DNA of 64,000 bases from Copromyces sp. CBS 386.78 (Eukaryota > Ascomycota > Sordariomycetes > Sordariales > Sordariaceae). Numbering within the stretch: the stretch's first letter is position 1; the number at the start of each line of letters is the position of its first letter. The notes below the pieces were generated by a model, which saw nothing but the letters and a program-made list of their open reading frames with translations, ran no database searches and was not told the origin of the DNA. The DNA is taken from positions 1-64,000 of the forward strand of contig MU839139.1 of NCBI GenBank assembly GCA_030685235.1, written 5' to 3'. The position numbers were made by a program, and so were the translations under genes. Below are positions 46,196 through 57,489 of the stretch, in pieces.

Positions 46196-46606
46196 TCACG
46201 CCAGGCACCCCTCATTCCTCAACAATCCCTCGGCCTTACTATCAAACACCAACTCTCCAATTGAAGCGAACGGAAAAGGAAGCGAACATGTTTGACCAAT
46301 TGTGCAATTGAGCTCGACTTGCGCGAAAATGGCGAGGGCGCTCTCCGTCGCGATGGGTCCTGGCACACCTCTCACGCCCGGCAACGATAGCACTCCAGTC
46401 TGTATTAACCGGCGCATTGTCTCATCGTCAAAACTTGGACAAATGCCCTTCCGTACTATGCGCGCGAGAATCACAAATCGAAGCCATTGTCGTTCTTCGG
46501 GCGTCACCAATGGCGGAGACGAAACAGCGGCAGGGTTGTCGAACTGTGGATAAAACACGAGACGAGGGAGGGGACGGGAGCTCCCGCACGGCCCGACCCG
46601 CGCCAT
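46196..46606 (-). CDS. Hypothetical protein, 136 residues, with probable 5' UTR intron
   Basis: The ORF begins MARVGPCGSSRPLPRL and has protein-like composition in its middle (TPEERQWLRFVILARIVRKG, then DDETMRRLIQTG), suggesting a helical segment. Eight bases upstream of the ATG ends a good intron on the same strand: GTGAGT donor at 46670, GCTAAC branch, TTTTAAG acceptor at 46614 (57 bp). This supports a transcript with a spliced leader region. No family, signal peptide or membrane segment is recognised, and a longer overlapping frame (46766-46428) is an alternative reading. It may be a lineage-specific gene. Confidence 0.4.
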   Translation of the reverse strand: MARVGPCGSSRPLPRLVFYPQFDNPAAVSSPPLVTPEERQWLRFVILARIVRKGICPSFDDETMRRLIQTGVLSLPGVRGVPGPIATESALAIFAQVELNCTIGQTCSLPFPFASIGELVFDSKAEGLLRNEGCLA

Positions 46607-46670
46607 TGATGATCTTAAAAGGGTATTCCGTTAGCGTCATCCAAATCCTGACGGAACGAAAGAAACTCAC

Positions 46671-47201
46671 CAGCCAAATCCTTGCAACATTTAGAAAAGT
46701 TGGACACGGTAAGCCTTCCTCTCTGGTCGACGCGGCATCGGGACGATACCCGGATGGCTGGTGCACGTGCTACGGGCAAAGCCACCGGTATTCGGTCAGT
46801 CTGGCTGACTGTGATACAGCCCTATAACGGCCCCATATCAGCCATTGGTCCCAAGCTCCCGTCTGGACCAGTCCGAGTGCCGGCAAGGTAAGGTACATGT
46901 ATTTGTGGCCCCCTGATACTGGCAAGGACAGCCGGGCAGCCCTCTTTGCAAACACGATACCTGTAGTGACGAAACCCCTCCACGTCTGGTGAGCTTCGTT
47001 CTCTTTTTCTTTTTTCCCAGCTTTTGTTCCATCGATCGATCAAGATATCACGAAGCAAGCCATCATACCTTGCCCTTGACCAAACCCGTCCGAGACATCC
47101 TCAAACCCTCGTGAGTTTTCTCCAAACTGCTTCGCGTCTACCACAAATTCCTATGAAATCATTGTAAACATCTTGTTCCAGCAACAAAACGAGATTCGTG
47201 T
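46671..47201. other. Intergenic, nothing supported
   Basis: Short overlapping ORFs only. It should include the leader of the minus-strand ORF at 46606. Confidence 0.35.
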
Positions 47202-47579
47202 CTAAAAGCGACCAGCACGCCCCCTTCTCGAATCGTGATCATCAGATGATCCATGTTCGACATCCTCACGGTCCTCGTCTGAGAACTCGAAGCCCGGAAG
47301 CCGGAGCTGTTGCTGTGCGGGGACAGCTTGGGGTTGCGCCTTGCTTCTAGTAGAAGTTGTGAATTTCTTTTTCCGCTTGGGTTGCTCTGGGATACTCGTA
47401 CTCTCATTATGAGGCTGCTCAACACTATCCATGGCATCGGCCCCGTCAAAGTTCGCCCGACGGATACGCTGTCGGCGTTTAGGACCGGAAGCCTGAATAG
47501 ACGCAGCTGGACAAGGAGTCTGCGTCTTCAAATTGGAAGTGCCCGTGGCTTTCGTCCTCTTGACGTTCTTGCGAGACAT
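47202..47579 (-). CDS. Basic, disordered hypothetical protein or C-terminal exon
   Basis: The ORF starts MSRKNVKRTKATGTSNLKTQ and has nuclear-localisation-like clusters (PKRRQRIRR, PKRKKKF) and an acidic C-terminal part (EFSDEDREDVEHGSSDD) ending RRGRAGRF. The same frame stays open upstream to about 47745 through a P/A/S/T-rich stretch, where GTAATAG could be a splice acceptor, so this may be the last exon of a longer gene. No domain is recognised. An overlapping + strand ORF (47533-47949) is the competing reading. Its 3' half (EEAQRQIEERNRLEREW) looks like a coiled coil, and it ends 50 bp before the 14.7-kb element's end. Confidence 0.35.
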   Translation of the reverse strand: MSRKNVKRTKATGTSNLKTQTPCPAASIQASGPKRRQRIRRANFDGADAMDSVEQPHNESTSIPEQPKRKKKFTTSTRSKAQPQAVPAQQQLRLPGFEFSDEDREDVEHGSSDDHDSRRGRAGRF

Positions 47580-47991
47580 CCCTGTGGATTTGGCTGGGGT
47601 AGCGACACCTCCAGAGGTACCTGCAATGCTGGCGAGCGTAGCGGCTGAAACGGGCGGGGCATCAGGGGGTCTGACGGTGAAGGGGGCTGACGGCTTCCTT
47701 CTTTCCTTCTTCCTTCTCGCGTATCTATTACATTATATTGCATACATGGAAGCTTACATGTACAATGTCGAACATGAACCAGGAAATGATGTGGACATCG
47801 CCCCTCTCTTTGCGGCCTTCACCGAGGCCACCACCTCCCAGCCTCAACCCTCGGCTGCCCCCGTCGCCGTCGCGATCGCGGTCACAACCCCAGCGGAAGA
47901 GGCCCAAAGGCAGATAGAGGAGAGGAATCGGCTGGAACGAGAGTGGTAGCAGGCGTGGATGGCAATGAAAGGCCGTGAGTAATGTATTCCC
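47580..47991 (+). other. Disrupted coding-like stretch next to the 14.7-kb element
   Basis: The + strand frame ending at 47949 contains an A/P/V/T-rich part and a charged helix, stops at TAG, then continues in frame with QAWMAMKGR to GTGAGT at about 47974. Rejoining the flanks of the 14.7-kb element puts a CAG/TAG acceptor-like sequence shortly after, so the element may have inserted into an intron. This is speculative. Confidence 0.3.
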
Positions 47992-47999
47992 CTATTTTT

Positions 48000-48058
48000 G
48001 AGCTTAACTTCCCGCACCGTCCCTAATGTCTTCGCGCACCCTTTTTTGACTTGATGCA
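48000..48058 (+). repeat. Left terminal inverted repeat of the 14.7-kb element
   Basis: Pairs with 62660-62718 in inverse orientation; differs by about one transition near the tip, a one-base T-run length change and mismatches at the inner edge. Both are GC-balanced and unlike the AT-rich interior, so the ends escaped most RIP. Confidence 0.92.
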
Positions 48059-48148
48059 CCGCACTTACTCCACCCGACAGCTGAATGACAGCTGACATGT
48101 AAAGCACCCCGTTTTATACGGTAAAATCGATTCGTAATTTCATCGTCA

Positions 48149-48261
48149 GCGATAGCGACCGCGATAGCGACCGCGATAGCGACCGCAATAGCGACTGCAA
48201 CAGCGACCGTAACAGCGATAGCGACCGTGATAGCGACAGCGACTGTAATAGCGACAGCGAC
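48149..48261 (+). repeat. 12-bp (GCGATAGCGACC)n array inside the left end
   Basis: About nine imperfect units of GCGATAGCGACC. A shorter stretch of the same kind (TAGCGACAGCGACAGCGATC) lies inside the right end at about 62527-62547 in the same orientation, not inverted. Confidence 0.9.
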
Positions 48262-48299
48262 CGCCCTGCTGGGATTGGGGGGGCGGATAACAGGTTGTT

Positions 48300-51000
48300 C
48301 AACAGTGACTCGACTGGGCCTTGGTGCTATAAAATGCCTTTAAGAAATATTCGCCTATATATATACTATTAAGATAATTATATATTGATAATAACCGCCG
48401 TAGTAGTAAGATAGTATATTATTTTCGTCGCTATAATTCGTATTCAATCTCTTAGCAAATATAAATTATATACTATTACGTTAATAGCGAATATACGTTT
48501 TAACAGCGATTTTAATCCCAATAATAAAATTGCTAGGGCTCTATATTATACATACTATTACGGAATTATATTAGCGCTTTATTTTCTTTAGTAAGGGATT
48601 GAATAAATTATTTCGTTGTACGTTATTACCCGTTATACGTTTAAATATATAATTTAGTTAATAATTAATTTAATTACGGACTCTATTATATAAAATAAAT
48701 AATTTTTTTATTATTACGTACCTTTATTACTAGATTATAATTATATATAAAATTGTCGCGCTATATATCCGAATATTCTTCTAGTACTAATATACTATTT
48801 TTATTATAATTCAAATATATTTTTAAATTTATATTTACTATTATAAATCTTTAATCGCGTATTAAAATTCAATTAAGGGACGAAAGGTATAATTAAAGTA
48901 TATATATAATATATTTCTATTAAAATTATTAAAATACCTCCTAATATTATTCTACTATTTTATTATTCTATTATTTTACTATATTATTATTCTATTATTC
49001 TACTATTCTCTATATTATTCTCTATATTAGGCTATTCCCGTTTACTCCCTCCCCCGCTATCTTCTAGAGGTAAGGTACTACCTTAGTATTTTACCCCTAC
49101 GCTTTACCAATAATTTAACTCTCTACTTGCTAATTAGTATTATCAATTACTCCTCTTTATTTATTATACTTTTAATAAGGATATTATTTACTTTATTACC
49201 TTTTTTAGGATTCTATATAGTATATCGGTATATATAATAGGCTTTCGGCTATTAGTAATAATTTTAATTCGTATTTAAATTGTATTAGGATAAGCCTCCG
49301 GGTATAAAGTAATAATATTAATATAGGTTTGTAAGCGCGGGTAAATTTATTACTCTATATTAATAAATATTACGTATTAATAGGGAATTAGAGGGGAAAT
49401 TAGGGGTTAATATTTCTATTTTTATTAGGTATTTACTTTAATCCCCTACTTTCTAGCTATATATATAGAATATTATATTATTTTGCGTACGTATTTATAT
49501 TTATAATATTTTATTTAGTATTATACCAGAGGAATTCCGCTTTATTAATCTTTAATTTTGCGGCTTCCAGTATATAGTATTTAATATCCTACCCTAATTT
49601 CCGTACCGAATAAGTAAGAACCGATATAAAAACTATATAAATAGTAAGAGAGGAGTTAGTTATACGCTATATTTAGTATAAGTGCCTAATAAGTACCGGG
49701 TATTATTACTTTACCTACTTTATATTATATAAGTATTATAGTTAGAATATATGCTAGTATAATTAGAGGGCCGGCAGTGAAATGGAAGGACGGGAGTTAG
49801 TAGATAGTATATTAATTGCTAGTTAGCGCTATTTATATAGCTTGAATTGGATATAGAAGTGGGAATTTTATATTAATACCTTTTCTTACTTTCTTTTATT
49901 TTTTTTTCTCCTTATTATTATTCGGTCTCTGCTACCCGTTACGGGCAATTATATTTTCTATATTAGTATTATTTATATTAAATAAGTTTGTAGGAAGTTT
50001 ATTTATATTTAATTATATAGTAAAAGTTGGACTACTATTAGTTTAATATTTAATTAATATCCTTTTATTTAATTAGTAAATTATTTCGGCTATATTTTCG
50101 GCCTACCTTACAATTCCGATTTAGTTGAATATATTATAATTTAATAGAATTAACTCCTTCCGACTTATATATAGCCCGCTATATAGAATAATAAGGTAAT
50201 TATAATATTAAATAATTAATTAATTCCGAAATTTCTAAATTTACGAATTTTTTAATTATATTCAACTTATAATACCTTCAATTATTTAACTAGGAATTCG
50301 ATAGCTTAATTAGATATTTAGTAAGTTAGTTAAAACTTCGATAATTAAATTGGAATTTCAATAATTAAATTAGAACTTTAAAATAGGAATAAAAGTTTAA
50401 TAGTTTAGACGTCAGGTAAAATAATTAAATTAGAACTTCAAAATAGGAATAAGGGTTCGATAATTTAGATAGGAGGTAAGATAATTAGATTAGAATTTTA
50501 AAATAGGAATAGGGGTTTGATAGTTTAAATAGGGGGTAAAATAATTAAATTGGAATTTTAAAATAGGAATAGGAGTTCGATAATTAAACTAGGGGGTAAA
50601 ATAAAGTATACAAATTATTCCCATTAAAATATAGATTAAGTATAAATAAATACTATACCCTATTTATTAATTTTTTATTTATTATAAAAATAGTTAATTA
50701 TTTCCCATTGTAATTCACTTTATTTAAAAACAATAAAAACTTATTTTTCTTACATAATAATATTAAAATTTCTTTAAACGTAATAAAATCGAAATAGGTT
50801 AACAACGGGGGAAGAAAGGAAAAGGGATAAACTTAAAGATAGGGAATAGAGGAGGGAGAAAGAGGAAGTAAGAGGGAAACGGAAATAAATATATTAGAAG
50901 GATAAAATAGAAGAGAGAAGAATTAGGGGAGGATAGCGGGGAAATAGGATAGGAACTTCTACTTCTATTTACTTTAAAGTATTATACTATATTCTAAACG
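48300..51000. other. AT-rich interior, left part
   Basis: RIP-like DNA without recognisable coding remnants. It includes the minisatellite listed separately at 50338-50603. Confidence 0.5.
50338..50603 (+). repeat. About 62-bp minisatellite in the AT-rich interior
   Basis: Roughly four units, each containing AATTAGAATTTTAAAATAGG-like sequence, then GTTCGATAATTTA and GGGGGTAAAATA. Units differ mainly by transitions. Confidence 0.8.
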
Positions 51001-54000
51001 TACGATTATATTTATTTAGATTTTTCAATATTGCGCGTATTATTTAAAAATAATAAGTACCCGGTAAAATTTACGAATAGGATTTATAATTCGCTTATTT
51101 TAAAAACGATATTTTAATTATATAAGCGGGGCGGGATAAGATAGTAATACGTATATAATAGATTAGAGGCGAAGTACGGTAATAGGAAAGGAAGGGAAAT
51201 ATATTTTAAAAAAAAGAATAAAATAAAGGGAATAAAATATATTATACGACGGGTATAAAATAAATAATATTAAAGCGTACAGGATTATTGTTAGTAATAA
51301 TATTTAATAAGGTTATAGGATAATTAGAAGTTGGAGTAGGACAGGAGGTTTCTAAAATTACCGACGAAAGTAAAAAGTAGAAGTAGAATAGAATTTATAC
51401 AATAAGAGGTATCGCGCGTAATAGGATACAGTTGAAGTACCGAAGTACTATACCCGATACAGTAGGAACGAATTCGGGTAGGTTAGTAAATAATATTTTA
51501 TTTTAGTTTTATAATAGAATATTTTAAATAATCGGTTTATATTTTATACTTCTTTTTCTATATTCGATAGGTATTATTACTAATAATAACGGTTAAAATA
51601 GTAGGAATACTATGCCGATTTAATAAACAATAATATTTATTCTACCTTATTCTTCTAGTATAAAAATATTATTTACAAGGTATTTTAATATAGATAGGTT
51701 ATTATATATATAGGAAAAGATTGAAATAGTATATTACTTCTTAAGTATATAATTAATTTAATGCTACAGTATAAAAATATTTAAATATTATTATATAAAG
51801 CTATTTTACCTACTACCCTAAATAAACCTTTAAATAAAATAAATATTATAACGAATATATATAAACCTATTACTTTTTAATTTAGGTACTATTTATATAC
51901 GTTCCAGAATAATTGTTGGGAATTTAATAATAATCCGATTATTTCGTAGTTCGTATATTAGGCAATTAATAATAAGCTTTATCTTCTTACTTCTATTAAG
52001 GTTATTAAAGTATTTTAATACGATAAATATCCAGTATTATATTATTATCCTATAATTAAAAATTCCTTCGACCTTTCTATACTTAAATTTATATAGATTC
52101 TTAACCCGGCGTTTAATTTTAATAAATCCGCTAACGCTAAAATTAAATTTTTTATTATACTTATTTATAAATAAAGCTCTTTTATACTACATAAGATTAT
52201 AAAATCCTAGGTTATTAATAAACTCCGGTAGTATATTATAATTAATATAAAGTACGGAACGAAAGTAGATAGTAAAATTTATACCTTCTTCTATTTTATA
52301 AATACCTAAAAATTCGTTTTATTATTTTTTAATTACTTTTAAGTTAATTCGAAAGTACGTAGATGGTAAAAAATACTTTAAAGTATATATTGTATTAAAT
52401 TTCAATACGTTTCCTTTTTAGTTAGATTACTCTTTTAAGCGCAGATTATATACTTTTATAATATTAGGATATAATTCTTTAAATTTAGTAAACCTTTCGT
52501 AGTTAATAAGATCTATATATTCGAAGTATTTAGTAAAGAGATATATAATCGTTTACTATATTTAATCCTTTTATAGTAGTATCGAAATTACATTATAAAA
52601 ATTCGTTTTATTAACGTCGGATTTATATTTTTTAATATAAAAGGTATAAATTAGCTATCGATCTATAGTACGACTTCAATAATTATTTACTTATATTGAA
52701 ATTCGCTAAGGAGGGTAAAAATTATATAAAGGGGTTTATATTCACTTATTATATTATAATAATATAACTCCTAATAAATATTGGGCAATACTAATTTTCT
52801 ACCCTATTTACCTTCTTTACTTAGTTTATTATCGAAATCTCTAATTCCATCCGCTTTATTTCCAATAATTTCGACCTACTCTTCGTCGCTATTATTACCG
52901 CTATTACTATCGCTATTATTAATATTTATTACCACTCCCATTTTACTCGATACTTAATTCGATATTTTATTTATTACCCCTGCTCGTATTATTAATATTA
53001 TTAAAAGGGTATGCGGAATAGTAAGTTTAGGGAGGGGTTTAAAGGACCTAAGTAGAATCCTTAGGGAACCTAGAAATTATAAAATTAAGATTAGAATTTC
53101 CGAACGGAAGTAAATAGTTGGATTATATTAAAGTTTTAATATAGATAGCTTTTTAAATTTCCCTTTCTTGCGATTAAATACCGCATCCTTTCGAATATAG
53201 AATATAAATTGAATAGCCTTCCTACTGGCTAATACCGTAGATTTAAATAAATCCCGGTCACTTTATTTATTCTATCTACTATTTATCGCAATTAAATTCA
53301 ATACAAATATTTAAAATATAAATACAATATAATATCGTATAGTAAATTATATCCCCTTCGGTAATATAGTTTTTAATACCTTTAAATCTAGGTATTTATA
53401 TTTTTTCTAGTCTTTTCTTAATCGTATAATGGATTTTAGTAGGCCGGACTTAATATATTCATTTTTTAACTAGGTATATAAGAATATTAGTATTATAATA
53501 ATAGCTTTACTAATTTATTATATATTTATTAAATTAATATATTTCTTAATAAATAGAATTTAATTCTAGCCGTTTAAGAAAAGGAAGGTTTTAAATTTAG
53601 CGATTACTTTATTAGAAGCCGTTATTATTAGGAAACTACTTTTATTTACATTGAATATTAAATAAAGAAAATACTTCCTTAAACCTTAATATTTTAAATA
53701 AACGGCGTTACTAGGCTGTAATCGAATAATATTTAACGCCGGGAATAAAATTCTTAGAATATTTAATACCCGAAAGTCGGATAATAAACCGAATATAATA
53801 AATACTATTTTATAATCTTTTTTAAATATATCTTTAATTTTAGTAATATCTTTAAAATATTGGAAATAGTAGCGACCTTAATTCTATATATTAAATTTAA
53901 AATTAGACTACTTTTCCTTTTATATAAAATAGAATTAGTAAAGCTTTTTTACTATATGTCCGAAGTATTTAAATATCTTTTATTATTAAAGTATATCGCT

Positions 54001-56100
54001 AATTAGGGTATTGACGAAAGGGTAAATAAATATCCGGTTATTATTATTAACGTTAATTTCTATACCCTAATCGAATTTAATTATATAAATTAATAATTTT
54101 AGAATATTTAATAATTATATTCTAAATAGGCTAAATATAACCGGGAGTATATTAAACTAGCGTTTTCAAAGAGTTCTAGGTAGAAATTAGTAAAATAAAT
54201 ATATACTGAGAATAAAACGCCGTATAGAGCGAAATAGCCTAAATTCGTTAGTAAATATTTATAGAAGTAATAACTATATTTCCTTATCTTCTAATTTACG
54301 AGCCTATTCTTTTATAAAATACTCTCTAATATATATTCGTAGTTTAAACTTTCTACGAAGGGGTAATATTATAATAGTTGGCCTAAATCGAATTTCCTCT
54401 TCGTTATAAAAATAACGAATTATAAAAAGGGCACTATATTCTACGGGAATCCATATATTGGTAATTTTAGGGTTAAAGCTATAGTCGATCTCTACGTTAC
54501 TTAAATATCCGAATATTTAACGGTAATAGATTATAGTATAATTATTTTTAATAATAAATAATTTTTTGCAATTAAGTTTAAATCGGGGGATTTTGAGACT
54601 AGGAATTTGGCTGGCGCATTTTATTTACTAGTCGAATTGATTTTTGGTAATTATACATTAGATTTATAAAATAGGATCGGCGAATTTATTTTATTATTAT
54701 ATTAAAATTGAATAATTAAGACCGTAATAAATTACTCTTTTTATATAGGCTATTTCATACCTCTGAAGTTATTCTAAATAATTATATAATAAATTGCCGT
54801 AATTATATTAGTAGACGAAGTTTAACGGAAATAATAGTACCCTATTTAAATATTTAAAATATTGCCCCGACGTAGTATATAGAAATTATTCTAACTATAA
54901 ATACTCCTATAGTTTAAATACTAGTTAATCGGTATATTTGGCTATCCTTTTATATACTTTCCCTTATATATATAATAAATTAAAGAGTATTTAAAATATA
55001 TGCTTAATATTAATAATATAATATTATTCTTATAGTAAAACCTAGTTGGGAAGTGATTGTATATTTAGGGATATAATATATATACATAATTTATTAAGAG
55101 GTAAATTATTTTGGAACTTATTAATTAATATTTTTTTAAATAAGGGTAGATTATAAAATTCTTTAATATTTTTAGTAGATTTAAACGCGTAGATTAGTAT
55201 CTTGTATTCTTCCCGAAATATATTTATTTTTTATAGGAATATAACGAATAAATCTTAGAAGAGTATTATTTTAACTAGCTTTAAATTATATAATACTTCT
55301 TTAGTAGGATCGGATATTTTTACTTTTAATACCGGCTTAATACTAGTAATGAAAGTTGTATATATAATTGAATATTATAAGGGTATATATATATATTCGA
55401 TATTTAGGGTTTAATTTATATTAGCATCCGTTAACGTAGCCGAGTCGATTATAGCCGTATTTACCCCGTTGTCCTCTTCGTCGTTAACCTCTTTATTACT
55501 AAAATCATTACCTACTTCGTTAGTATTATCTTCGGGCTCCGAATTACCGGTAATAATATCGAATTTTATCCGCCTTTAAACTTCCTCTTCTTCAGTGGTT
55601 ATTTTTGCGCCCGTAGATACGCCCGTATATAATCTATCCTTTTACTCAATCGTTATTTGCGGGTTTTTTAGAATATTATTAACAATATTTAAAGTTATTT
55701 ATTTATCCTCCGGGCTTTTATAATTAGGCTCTTCTTCAAATATTTTAATATATATTTTATTGGGTTTAAGAAGGAATATACCTATATTTCTATTATTATT
55801 AAAAATATTATAGCCCGCGACCTATATTATAATTCTATTTACTTTAAACAATATAATAGTTAACAATTATATTTTATATATAGTAGGCTAGGCCGTAGTA
55901 TTTATATTAAAGATATTTTACTATACCTAATTATTTAGTTGCTCTATATTTATTCTACTTCCATTTCCGCTCCCGCTTTCGCCCTTATCCTCTTCGCTTT
56001 TTAAATCGGAATTTTCTAGTATATCCTAATTTATACCCGAATTGGACGAATTATCCTCTTAGCTACTTAATTCCCGCTTCCTTTTAATTACCTAAAGCTA
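51000..56100 (-). pseudogene. Decayed minus-strand coding region of the 14.7-kb element
   Basis: Read on the minus strand through TAA/TAG codons, this region gives long protein-like stretches: an acidic, E/D-rich linker at about 55700-55440 (includes TTEEEEV and ITGNSEPEDNTNEVGNDF), and further on LPNIY-ELYYYNII with a Y/K-rich segment (about 52800-52550). It resembles a large protein, or two proteins, destroyed by RIP. I recognise no transposase motif. It could be the transposase or a cargo gene. Confidence 0.4.
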
Positions 56101-57116
56101 CCTTTATATTATTACGGTAAGGAAGAATAGTCCTATAGTATTATTACCCTATTGAGGTATAGCGCGGGCAAGTATAAAACGTTTTAATAAATAAATATTA
56201 TAAAATTTGTTTAATATCCGATAAAGAAATATATAAAGATATATATTTATTATATAATTATTATTAATATATTCTTTTACTATCTATAAGTAATATATAT
56301 AATTTCGCGGGGTATTATAAATATAAATATTTTTTGAAGTGTTGTTGGGTAAAAGAATTTCTATTATTTATATATTCGAAATATATTCTTTACCCCGCCT
56401 GTTATTAAAGACCCCTATTTCGTAAAGGGAAGTAGAAGAGGTAGGGGTAGGGCGGGAAATAATTATAGGCGGGGAAATAGGGTAGGCGCCCGGGTAGGGA
56501 TAGGTATATACTAGAAATAAGGTCCGATAAGATAAGGCTAGCTATTATAATTTTATATTTATTATATAAAGAAGTTCGGACTATCGCCCTTCTATTTACT
56601 TCCTCTTCTAACTCCCTAAACTTTCTCTTCCTCTTTTCTACTTCTTCTTCTTTTAATATTTAACCTAATTTATATATCGACGACGGCTTTATTTCTAACT
56701 TACTTTAGTTTTATTAAATAATTCCCCCCCCTATATTTATTTTTAATTTCCTTTATTCTTCCTAAATACTATTGTATTTATTATCTTACGTTACTTTTAC
56801 TTTGTAATTACTATTATTATTATTTATATATATATTATCCGAAAGCTTTAGTAGCGATATATATATTTATTCAATTTTCTTCTATTTATTATACATTTAC
56901 ACTCTATTTTACTCGTTTATATATATTTCTAACCCGTTATAATATTAATTAACCCCCCCCTAGCCGGAACCTTCTAACAAATTTTAGTAAGGGTATATAT
57001 AAGTTTTTATCGCTCCGATTTTTTTTTACTATATTATTATATTAATTATTTTCTTTTATAGTCTATTTACTTTATTAACTTTAAATTCTTCGTTATTATT
57101 ACTACCTAGGCTATTT

Positions 57117-57484
57117 AATAGTCGCTTTTTAATAATTAGTAGATTAATATCCGCGGCCTCTAAACGTAGTAATTGGGAATTTAATTTATTAATAATTAGT
57201 AGATTAATATCCCTGGCCTTTAAATATAGTAACCGGGAACCTAATTTACTAATAATTAGTAAATTAACTTCTCGGGCGTTTAAATATAGTAGCTGGGAAT
57301 TTAATTTATTAATAATTAGTAGATTAACTTTTTGGGCGTTTAGACGTAGTAGCCGGAAGCCTAACCTAGCGATAATTAATAGATTAACCTTTCGGGTATA
57401 TAAATGTAATAATTAAGAACCTATTTTAGCGATAATTAATAGACTAACTTCTCGAATTTTAAAATATAGTAGTTAGGAGCCTAA
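57117..57484 (+). repeat. 60-bp tandem repeat encoding a 20-residue unit
   Basis: Six units with a 60-bp period, each containing ATAATTAGTAGATTAA, then GGCGTTTAAA-like and AGTAG-CGGGAA. In the + frame they read as 20-residue units of the type LIISRLTSRAFKYSS-EPN with few stops, so this was probably part of a protein. Confidence 0.85.
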
Positions 57485-57489
57485 TTAGT

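Noticed and set aside
50338..57484. CRISPR array or centromere-like satellite
   Set aside because: The tandem units have no unique spacers, and the arrays are short and lie inside one transposon; the organism is a fungus.
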